NCBI GenBank assembly: GCA_937141995.1
Contig: CAKZQX010000664.1
Coordinates: 1 to 5,225 of the forward strand
Direction of reading: 5' to 3'
Length of the DNA: 5,225 nt
Source: an uncultured Chloroflexaceae bacterium
GTDB lineage: Bacteria; Chloroflexota; Chloroflexia; Chloroflexales; Chloroflexaceae
Numbering within the stretch: position 1 is the first letter of the stretch; each line of letters opens with the position of its first letter. The position numbers and the translations under genes are program-made. The notes under the pieces were generated by a model that was given only the letters and a program-made list of their open reading frames with translations, made no database searches and had not been told where the DNA came from. Shown piece after piece: positions 1 through 4,984 of this stretch.

Positions 1-515
1 GCACCAATCAGCGGGATCGCGCCCAGCAGGTAGAGCGCCAGTCCCAGAAATGCCAGGTGAACGCCCTGTTCCGCCGGACTATCGCGCCCCAGCACGCCGA
101 TTAGCGCCGCGACAACCAGCGCCGCCAACCCCAGCAGGATCGCACTACTCCACCAGAGCAACGCCAGACCCGGCGGAGTACGGACGGCCGGCACAGTAAT
201 ACCCGAGATGATATGCCCATCCCGCACAACTGTGACCCGGTACCACCGCTCACGCTGAAAATCCGCCAGTGCTGCCAGACCCGCGCGCTGCCATGCCTCC
301 GGCGACTGTCCATTCAATTCAATGATCCGATCGCCCGGCTGTAAGCGGCTCTCCCGATACATGAACCGGCCGACAATCCGCGGATCGCTGCCGCCGGCAA
401 ACGGTAGCGTTGGCGCATACCAGCGGTAGCCGTAGGCCGACACGCCCAGCAGCAACACCAGCATCGGCAGCACCAGGCGTGACCAGCGCAGACGGCGCAC
501 AGCAAATGAGTCCAT
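1..515 (-). CDS. Membrane protein with PDZ-like domain, N-terminal part (runs off left edge)
   Basis: Reading the minus strand from the ATG at 515 gives 171 complete codons with no stop, so the protein continues past base 1. A hydrophobic segment at about residues 13-30 is followed by an extracytoplasmic stretch holding a PDZ-like core at about residues 57-108 (LQPGDRIIELNG, then VTVVRDG). Two more membrane segments follow at about 115-141 and 151-170. In this order, known examples include Chloroflexota sensor proteins with an N-terminal membrane/PDZ module before a signalling domain, but the output domain lies outside the window, so a sensor kinase is only a guess. I chose the 515 start because GAGGT lies 9 nt upstream of it. 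An in-frame ATG at 566 has no such site. The gene is divergent from the kinase-like gene to its right, and a promoter is seen at 607-635. Confidence 0.8.
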   Translation of the reverse strand, partial: MDSFAVRRLRWSRLVLPMLVLLLGVSAYGYRWYAPTLPFAGGSDPRIVGRFMYRESRLQPGDRIIELNGQSPEAWQRAGLAALADFQRERWYRVTVVRDGHIISGITVPAVRTPPGLALLWWSSAILLGLAALVVAALIGVLGRDSPAEQGVHLAFLGLALYLLGAIPLIG

Positions 516-524
516 GCGGTGATG

Positions 525-529
525 ACCTC
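525..529 (-). promoter_or_regulatory. Shine-Dalgarno site for the PDZ membrane protein
   Basis: GAGGT on the minus strand ends 9 nt before the ATG at 515. It decides between this start and the alternative in-frame ATG at 566, which has no purine-rich site upstream. Confidence 0.6.
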
Positions 530-606
530 GTACCGGAACCACAATCGAGGAGACATGGTGTGACATAAATTTCGTTACATATTTCCCTATAGTGCCTCAC
601 GTGGTG

Positions 607-635
607 ATTGTAGCAGCAGCATCGATTGCCGGCAA
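607..635 (-). promoter_or_regulatory. Sigma-70-type promoter for the PDZ membrane protein
   Basis: On the minus strand, TTGCCG (630-635) and TACAAT (607-612) are separated by exactly 17 bp. The -10 matches the consensus at five of six positions. Transcription would begin near 600, giving a leader of roughly 85 nt that contains the Shine-Dalgarno site at 525-529. The -35 hexamer lies inside a 12-bp palindrome. Confidence 0.55.
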
Positions 636-636
636 T
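625..636. promoter_or_regulatory. Perfect 12-bp palindrome between divergent genes, candidate operator
   Basis: ATTGCCGGCAAT is a perfect palindrome. It covers the -35 hexamer of the minus-strand promoter and lies about 30 bp upstream of the -10 hexamer of the plus-strand gene. A dimeric regulator bound here could repress one gene and influence the other. No regulator gene is visible in the window, so the role is inferred from position only. Confidence 0.35.
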
Positions 637-666
637 ATGCAATGTCAGGCTTCGACAAGTTTCGAG

Positions 667-672
667 TATAAT
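667..672 (+). promoter_or_regulatory. -10 hexamer close to the start codon, probable leaderless transcript
   Basis: A perfect TATAAT ends 10 nt before the ATG at 683, which puts the expected transcription start within about 3-5 nt of that ATG. No Shine-Dalgarno sequence fits in this gap. I see no convincing -35 hexamer at 16-18 bp. Confidence 0.5.
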
Positions 673-682
673 AAGCCCGGCT

Positions 683-1645
683 ATGAAGTATGAGCATCTC
701 AACCGCTACGATATTGCGCCCGACGATGAGCGCTACAGTGATGCCTGGCGACGTGTGCTTGCTCGCCTGGGCGATTATACCGCTATCATTGTGCAGTCGC
801 TGAATATGCGGCCGAGTGCCGTCACCCTCCTGGCTCAGACCGGCAACCATGTGCTGGTGCGCCTCAGCACCCCCAGCGAGCATGTCGTCCTGCGGATCGC
901 GCCTGAGGTGGAACTGGGTGGCGAAATCTATTTTGGGCGAATGTTGACGGCGCACCAACTGCCCACGGCACGGATTATTCACTATGATCTAACGGGAGCA
1001 CTGGTACCATTCAACTATATGCTGGAGAGTTACATCGGCGGTGTCACCGCACTGCAGCTTAACGAGCCGCACTTTATTCGGGCAGCAGCCCGGCAGGTGG
1101 GGCGTGCGTTGCGGCGCATCCACCGGATCGGTGCGCATGGCTGGGGCCGGCCCAATGCGGCGGGGCGCTGGCCTACTCCTGACTGGCAAACCGTCCTGCG
1201 GCATCTGCATACAACCTTTGTCCTGGAACCCGCCGATGCGCTGGTCTTCGCTGAAGCGGAACGCGCGGCGGTAACGGCGCTGCTGGAGCATCCCGACCTG
1301 GCCTGCGGCCAACCCGGCGTGATGCACGGCAATATCGGGCCGCATACTGCGCGCTGCACCACGGGTGAACATGTGCAACTTGAAGCCCTGTTTGACCCCG
1401 GCGCAACGGTCGGCGGCGATGGGTTGCTTGATCTGGCGCTGGGCATTGACCCGGCCTACCCTGAAGCATGGCGATCGGGCCTGCTGGAAGGATATGCGGC
1501 GGTGACACCCCTCACAGCTATTGAACGCGAACGATTGCGACTTTTTCAGATCTTGACCTGCTACTGGCATGCCTGCCGACGCTACATGCTGGCCGAGCCG
1601 CACGCGTCGGCCCGCGATCAGGTGTTGGCGCTGCTGGAGGCGTAA
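683..1645 (+). CDS. Aminoglycoside phosphotransferase-fold protein, probable pseudokinase
   Basis: This 320-residue protein has the layout and usual length of the aminoglycoside/choline-kinase-like phosphotransferase family. A β3-like segment VVLRI (68-72) carries Arg where the family has the ATP-contacting Lys or Arg. A helix with Glu81 follows, then a hinge-like MLESYIGG (113-120), the stretch IHRIGAHGWG (145-154) typical of the region after the hinge, the catalytic-loop equivalent VMHGNIGPHT (213-222), and the metal-binding equivalent LFDPG (236-240) with Asp250 behind it. The catalytic loop is normally HGDLHPGN. Here Asp has become Asn217 and the later Asn has become Thr222, while the metal-binding Asp238 is kept. 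Phosphotransfer is therefore doubtful and a binding or regulatory role is possible. I prefer the ATG at 683 over an in-frame TTG at 626, because TATAAT lies just upstream of 683 and the TTG would place the promoter inside the gene. The substrate is unknown. Confidence 0.8.
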   Translation: MKYEHLNRYDIAPDDERYSDAWRRVLARLGDYTAIIVQSLNMRPSAVTLLAQTGNHVLVRLSTPSEHVVLRIAPEVELGGEIYFGRMLTAHQLPTARIIHYDLTGALVPFNYMLESYIGGVTALQLNEPHFIRAAARQVGRALRRIHRIGAHGWGRPNAAGRWPTPDWQTVLRHLHTTFVLEPADALVFAEAERAAVTALLEHPDLACGQPGVMHGNIGPHTARCTTGEHVQLEALFDPGATVGGDGLLDLALGIDPAYPEAWRSGLLEGYAAVTPLTAIERERLRLFQILTCYWHACRRYMLAEPHASARDQVLALLEA

Positions 1646-1658
1646 TGGCAGGTTAGCA

Positions 1659-1741
1659 GGATGCAGAGGATTGGGAATTGGGGATTGGTCAAACGCGCGA
1701 GGTGGGTTTTCTGCATCCGCCAGAAACATGGACATGCAGAA
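1659..1741. repeat. Competing inverted repeats upstream of pgl, possible remnant of a palindromic repeat
   Basis: GGATGCAGA (1659-1667) is complementary to TCTGCATCC (1710-1718). The overlapping TTCTGCAT (1709-1716) is also complementary to ATGCAGAA (1734-1741). The middle arm can pair with only one partner at a time. No run of T follows, so it is not a typical terminator. If the pgl -10 hexamer at 1825 is used, the element lies upstream of the pgl transcript. A decayed REP/MITE-like sequence is the simplest reading. Confidence 0.45.
1668..1688 (+). repeat. G-rich short degenerate tandem tract
   Basis: Three degenerate copies of a GG(G)(A)ATTG unit follow one another 22 nt after the stop codon of the kinase-like gene. 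A second G-rich tract sits in the same relative place after the secreted-protein gene (3669-3692). Both are followed by an inverted repeat. Confidence 0.5.
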
Positions 1742-1802
1742 GCGCGTCCCTACCTGAACAATCCGCAAACGTTCAGCATCATCCGGTAATACAAGCTACC
1801 GA

Positions 1803-1830
1803 TTGCGGACGACGGATCACAGAATATAGA
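1803..1830 (+). promoter_or_regulatory. Weak promoter with -10 next to the pgl start codon
   Basis: TATAGA (1825-1830) ends 9 nt before the pgl ATG. A weak -35, TTGCGG (1803-1808), is spaced 16 bp from it. The transcript would be leaderless or nearly so. The only ribosome-binding candidate is the weak purine run AGAAAGAAA that overlaps the -10. Confidence 0.4.
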
Positions 1831-1839
1831 AAGAAACCC

Positions 1840-2592
1840 ATGCATAATAAACCCGAAGTAATCATCCTGCCCGATGCGGCGGCAGTCGCGCAGGCCGCCG
1901 CCGAGCGGATCATCCAACTGGCGCAGGCACGCGTGGCGGCGACCGGCAGCGTTAGCCTGGCACTCTCCGGCGGCAGCACACCCCAGGCACTCTACGAGCG
2001 CCTGGGGCAGGAACCACTGCGCAGTCAGATGCCCTGGCAGCATGTCTATCTCATCTGGGCCGACGAGCGCTACCTACCCCCCGATGACCCGGCGAGCAAC
2101 TACCGCCTGGTGCGCGAGACGCTGCTGGCCCATGCGCCAATCCCGCCGGAGCAGATCTATCCCGTTCCAACCGCATATGCCGACCCACTTGAGGCAGCGG
2201 CGCTCTACCAGCGCCAGGTGCAATCACTGCTGGAAGTCGGCCAGGGACAGCTTGATCTGGTGCTGCTGGGGATGGGGGGCGATGGACATACCGCATCGCT
2301 CTTTCCGCACTACCCGGAACTGCATACACCGGACGATCAGCTTGTTGTTGCCGTGGCAAACGCGCCCAAACCACCGCCACAGCGCATCTCACTCACCACA
2401 ACGGCGATTAACCGGGCAGCACATGTGCTCTTCCTGGTGACAGGCGCGGAGAAGGCGACAATGCTGCAAGCCGTCCTGGAGGGACCGGCAGAACCGGAGC
2501 AGTTGCCGGCACAACTGGTGCGCCCCATGCATGGTACGCTGACCTGGATCATTGATACGGCAGCAGGACAGGCATTGAACGCATCAGTATAA
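1840..2592 (+). CDS. pgl: 6-phosphogluconolactonase
   Basis: This 250-residue cytoplasmic enzyme hydrolyses 6-phospho-D-glucono-1,5-lactone to 6-phosphogluconate, the second step of the oxidative pentose phosphate pathway. All signature elements of the Pgl/NagB-like fold are visible in order: the phosphate-binding loop ALSGGSTP (41-48), WADERYLPPDDPASNY (73-88), the catalytic-region motif LLGMGGDGHTASLFP (142-156), PKPPPQRISLT (176-186), and VTGAEKA (200-206). The length is normal for the family and no key motif is missing. The ATG at 1840 is chosen because homologous sequence begins right after it. The in-frame codons upstream encode low-quality sequence that overlaps the intergenic repeats, although they stay open to 1678. 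The preceding gene ends 194 bp upstream, and the genes flanking pgl are not pentose phosphate genes, so it appears to be transcribed alone. Confidence 0.97.
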   Translation: MHNKPEVIILPDAAAVAQAAAERIIQLAQARVAATGSVSLALSGGSTPQALYERLGQEPLRSQMPWQHVYLIWADERYLPPDDPASNYRLVRETLLAHAPIPPEQIYPVPTAYADPLEAAALYQRQVQSLLEVGQGQLDLVLLGMGGDGHTASLFPHYPELHTPDDQLVVAVANAPKPPPQRISLTTTAINRAAHVLFLVTGAEKATMLQAVLEGPAEPEQLPAQLVRPMHGTLTWIIDTAAGQALNASV

Positions 2593-2825
2593 ATGACACG
2601 AGGTACGCGGTGGGCATACAAACCGGACGTTTCACCCGATGGAAGCCCGATTCGCCTGCGGCAGCATGGTACTGTTTCTGTCTTTTCCCGAAAAATTTAC
2701 ACATATGCATGTTTTTGGTAAGTAATACCGATCCTCTGCCGTGCCGGAGACAATGATACCCTGTCAAACAAGCACCCACATACGTCGTGTACACAACCAG
2801 GCAGCTCCCGCTATTTGTTCACCTC
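2593..2825. other. Intergenic stretch without a recognisable gene
   Basis: Between pgl and the next promoter I see no supported gene or strong terminator. An A- and T-flanked near-palindrome around 2692-2716 ends in TTTTT but forms only a poor stem. The one sizeable open frame here is on the minus strand, overlaps the end of pgl, and does not resemble a protein I know. Confidence 0.5.
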
Positions 2826-2853
2826 TTGCAAATATTACGCAATAGCATATAAT
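2826..2853 (+). promoter_or_regulatory. Sigma-70-type promoter of the secreted-protein gene
   Basis: TTGCAA (2826-2831) and a perfect TATAAT (2848-2853) are separated by 16 bp. Transcription would start near 2860, giving a leader of about 88 nt. Confidence 0.65.
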
Positions 2854-2859
2854 GGCGCG

Positions 2860-2941
2860 CGCCGCCTCGCTATTTCAAGCTGCGCTCTTTCCCGGATCAC
2901 GACGAGGCGCAAAGTGTGTCCACCTATGCGATAAGGAGGAG
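2860..2941 (+). promoter_or_regulatory. Structured leader with strong Shine-Dalgarno
   Basis: The leader ends in AAGGAGG (2933-2939), 8 nt before the ATG at 2948. This favours 2948 over the in-frame ATG at 2942, which would be only 2 nt away. CGCCTCG (2863-2869) can pair with CGAGGCG (2903-2909) over a 33-nt loop. A 10-bp palindrome, GGCGCGCGCC, lies at 2854-2863 around the predicted transcription start. No known riboswitch is recognised. Confidence 0.5.
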
Positions 2942-2947
2942 ATGTTA

Positions 2948-3655
2948 ATGAGTGGAGTGCGCTGGTTTGGCGGATTGGTCGCGGTGCTGTTGCTGCTGGT
3001 AGGGCTGGTGGCTGTACCGCCGGCAGCCTATGCTCAGGACGCGAACGTTGAGCCGAATGTTGGGCCATCAGGAACGGAGTTTGCTTTTTTCGCCACAGGC
3101 TTTGACGACAATGAGCAGGTGGGAGTCTGGATCAATAACCCAGATGGCAGTATTAGCGAAATTATTGACGAAGACGGCGATGAATTCGTCGTCTTTGCGA
3201 ATAATGAGGGCCGCGCCGATTGGTTTACAACCGTCACCGGGCCGGATGGCTTCTATGGCATGGTTGCGCGCGGCGTCGATAGCGGCTACGAGGTCGTCAT
3301 CCCGTTCCAACTGAGTTCAGGTGCTGATGCGCCTGTGCCACCGCCGCCATCACCGGATGTACTGGATGCAAATGTCGAGCCCAATGCGGGACCGGCCGGC
3401 ACCGAGTTTGCCTTCTTTGCCGAGGGCTTCGAGTCGGGCGAGCAGGTGGGCGTCTGGATTAACGCACCCGATGGCAGCGTCTTCTCGGTGCTCGATGGGG
3501 ATGGGGATGTGCTGGCGCTGTTTGCCAACGATGAAGGTCGCGCCGACTGGACCGTCACCTCGCCGTCCGATGCCCCTCCCGGCTTCTACAGCATGGTAGC
3601 AAACGGGCTTGATAGCGGCTACGAGGTCGTCATCCCGTTTGAGATTCTGCCGTAG
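2948..3655 (+). CDS. Secreted acidic protein with two tandem repeat domains
   Basis: This 235-residue protein starts with a Sec signal peptide: Arg5, a hydrophobic core at about 8-23, and a likely signal peptidase I site after AYA at residue 29. Two homologous domains follow, at about 31-122 and 140-234. They share DANVEPN.GP.GTEFAFFA.GF, EQVGVWIN.PDGS, a D.DGD loop (74-78 and 183-187), FAN.EGRADW and DSGYEVVIPF. A Pro-rich linker (about 126-137) joins them. The spacing of conserved hydrophobics and glycines suggests β-sandwich domains of Ig-like or IPT-like type, but I do not recognise a named family. The mature part has no Lys, Cys or His, three Arg and about 37 acidic residues. There is no C-terminal anchor or sorting motif, so it is probably released or associated with the cell surface. 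The function is unknown. The acidic loops might bind a cation such as Ca2+, but this is speculation. Confidence 0.88.
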   Translation: MSGVRWFGGLVAVLLLLVGLVAVPPAAYAQDANVEPNVGPSGTEFAFFATGFDDNEQVGVWINNPDGSISEIIDEDGDEFVVFANNEGRADWFTTVTGPDGFYGMVARGVDSGYEVVIPFQLSSGADAPVPPPPSPDVLDANVEPNAGPAGTEFAFFAEGFESGEQVGVWINAPDGSVFSVLDGDGDVLALFANDEGRADWTVTSPSDAPPGFYSMVANGLDSGYEVVIPFEILP

Positions 3656-3668
3656 GAATAGTGTTGGA

Positions 3669-3692
3669 GGGAAGAGGGGACCGGGACAGGGG
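3669..3692 (+). repeat. G-quadruplex motif just after a stop codon
   Basis: Four G runs of three or four bases (3669-3671, 3676-3679, 3683-3685, 3689-3692) are separated by loops of 4, 3 and 3 nt. This satisfies the usual G3+N1-7 rule on the coding strand. It begins 14 nt after the stop of the secreted-protein gene, so it would be present in that gene's mRNA. Confidence 0.55.
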
Positions 3693-3713
3693 ATAGGAAC
3701 GCGTACTAACTTT

Positions 3714-3820
3714 GTGAAACCTCCCGGATAGCATTGGGCAGATCCCAACTGGTTATCCGAGAGGTTTCAGCTTCGGCTCATCCGAGCAGCCCGGACCTCT
3801 CTACCTGGGACCGGTTTCAC
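3714..3820. repeat. MITE-like or REP-like palindromic element
   Basis: TGAAACCTCCCGGATA (3715-3730) and TATCCGAGAGGTTTCA (3754-3769) are complementary at 15 of 16 positions. An inner stem, TTGGG/CCCAA (3734-3738 with 3744-3748), lies in the loop. GTGAAACC (3714-3721) is also complementary to GGTTTCAC (3813-3820), and similarity of these outer ends continues inward with small changes, so the whole could be a 107-bp element with terminal inverted repeats. There is no T run after the hairpin, which argues against a simple terminator, although it may still act as a 3' end or stabiliser for the upstream mRNA. Confidence 0.5.
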
Positions 3821-3908
3821 TTCCTCTGCACCGCAACTCGGAACAACTACCGGCCTGGGTATCTCCATGGGCAGTGTTACAATAAAGTATAGGATCGCTG
3901 CTCCCTGA

Positions 3909-4374
3909 CACCTGCCGCCGGGGCAGATTCTCATCTGTGAACAACAGGCTCAACCGCTTGGCCTTCCCCATATCGAACTGACCCGACTGCATCGGCAACC
4001 CGGCTGGGTCCGCGTAGCCGATAGCCGGTTGCAATCCCAGGTTGACCATACGCTACGCAGCAAAACCCGAATTGTTGAGGGCCCCTACCGCCAGGTTATG
4101 TTATGACAATCCAGAACGAATAACCCTCATGCTCTGGCTGGATTATGCGCTGTATGTTATCTTGTGGCGGCTCATCCGGCGCACGCTCTGGTGCTGGATG
4201 GCGCACACGGAGTTCAGCCCCGGCAACGTTGTAGCCACGGTGTTGCGAGACCATCGGCCGGCCCGCCACACCTGCGCACAGCAGGCCGGCAGCGGTAGGT
4301 ATGCCGGCATCCCGGTGGTACGTCTGCGCCGGCCGGCAAAGATAGACCGACTGTTGCACAGCCTGACGAATTGA
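3909..4374 (+). pseudogene. Unidentified coding-like remnant split over two frames
   Basis: One frame is open from 3909 to the TGA at 4101-4103 and reads like protein (for example LGLPHIELTRLHRQPGWVRV, ending RIVEGPYRQVML). It has no ATG, GTG or TTG near its beginning. A different frame then takes over at about 4098 and runs to the TGA at 4372-4374, with YDNPERITLMLWLDYALYV and a basic tail. Joining the two frames near 4100 gives a continuous sequence of about 155 residues, which suggests a frameshifted, 5'-truncated gene. I cannot name the family. The second part alone could be translated from the ATG at 4129 as a small protein with one hydrophobic stretch, but no ribosome-binding site is evident. 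Both parts might also be chance open frames. Confidence 0.35.
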
Positions 4375-4477
4375 TACACTGTTTTGAGGATATACTTATT
4401 TTCGCAACTATTAAAACGAGAAAATATCTATCTAACAAGCCGCTCCATCCAGGCATAGATTTCGGTATCATTCTCTT

Positions 4478-4507
4478 TTGATACGTTGGATTTGGTATAA
4501 TTATAGT
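4478..4507 (+). promoter_or_regulatory. Candidate promoter in the AT-rich island
   Basis: TTGATA (4478-4483) and TATAGT (4502-4507) are 18 bp apart. A better -10, TATAAT (4496-4501), overlaps but is only 12 bp from that -35. The -35 lies in the right arm of a 6-bp inverted repeat. AT-rich DNA yields such matches easily, so confidence is limited. Confidence 0.35.
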
Positions 4508-4574
4508 AATTCTGTATTTATGCTACAGCAGAGGTGATATTTTAATAATATTACGTCAAATCAGCCGATAAACT

Positions 4575-4580
4575 TAGAAT
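4575..4580 (+). promoter_or_regulatory. -10-like hexamer near the sensor start codon
   Basis: TAGAAT ends 11 nt before the ATG at 4592 and no Shine-Dalgarno sequence lies between them. The arrangement repeats that of the kinase-like and pgl genes. The -35 candidate TTACGT (4551-4556) is poor. Confidence 0.3.
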
Positions 4581-4591
4581 CGTAGATACCT

Positions 4592-4984
4592 ATGAAGCCA
4601 GAGCAACAAGTGACAGATATACCGAGAGCCGGTTGGAGCGGGACGCTGGCGACACGCATTGTGGCAACCGTTGGGAGTGTGCTTATTCTTCTGTCAATTG
4701 CTGTAGCGCTTTTGACATTTATGAGCATGCGCGCGATCGCCCTGGATGAGTTGCGGGCGAAAGGTGCGGCGCTGGCCGATACCCTGAATTTTAGTTTTGA
4801 AGCGATGCTTGACCGGCCGCAACCGGCAAGCCTTCAGCGCGTAGCCGATAACAGCACCTCCATTGAAGATGTGCGCAAGGTTTCTATCGTTGACCTCAAC
4901 GGCGCTATTATCGTCAGCAGCGACCGTAGTGAAATGGCCGCCGGGCGCACAACATCCGGCGTCGCGCCCAATATTCTGGATGGG
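4592..4984 (+). pseudogene. Membrane sensor protein, truncated after its N-terminal sensing region
   Basis: About 131 residues look genuine. A short cytoplasmic start is followed by one membrane segment (about 22-47). Then comes an extracytoplasmic helix-rich region with LRAKGAALADTLNFSFE (54-70) and a sensor-fold strand pair with VSIVDLNGAIIVSSDR (97-112). This is the typical beginning of a bacterial integral-membrane sensor (histidine kinase, cyclase or chemoreceptor) with a periplasmic Cache-like domain. The second membrane segment, HAMP and output domain are all absent. From about 4985 the reading frame stays open to the TGA at 5138-5140, but that tail (Cys- and Arg-rich) is the antisense of a zinc-finger gene on the other strand, so I treat it as read-through. 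The start is the first ATG and has no clear Shine-Dalgarno. If expressed, the fused 182-residue product would be a sensor with no output. Confidence 0.7.

Larger units (their letters stand above)
4375..4591. other. AT-rich intergenic island
   Basis: By hand count about 70 of 216 bases are G or C, roughly one third, in a window that is otherwise clearly GC-rich. It contains short inverted repeats (TATTTTC/GAAAATA at 4397-4403 and 4420-4426; GTATCA/TGATAC at 4465-4470 and 4479-4484) and promoter-like sequences, but no gene. Such islands are common sites of insertion and of nucleoid-protein binding. Confidence 0.6.

Noticed and set aside
989..1768. Long minus-strand open frame opposite the kinase-like gene
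   Set aside because: It is the antisense shadow of a GC-rich gene. The plus strand carries ordered phosphotransferase-family motifs and this frame has none.
2692..2716. AT-rich near-palindrome ending in TTTTT, possible pgl terminator
   Set aside because: The stem has mismatches and almost no G-C pairs, so it is not a credible intrinsic terminator.
2549..2794. Minus-strand open frame of 81 codons downstream of pgl
   Set aside because: It overlaps the end of pgl, has an unusual Cys- and Met-rich composition, and has no ribosome-binding site.
3801..4049. Minus-strand open frame of 82 codons
   Set aside because: No ribosome-binding site and no recognisable motif. The plus-strand frame over the same bases has a more protein-like composition.
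3800..4380. Possible chorismate-lyase (UbiC-like) remnant, prompted by short stretches such as LPAWVSPW
   Set aside because: The match covers only a few residues in different frames and the UbiC active-site residues cannot be placed.
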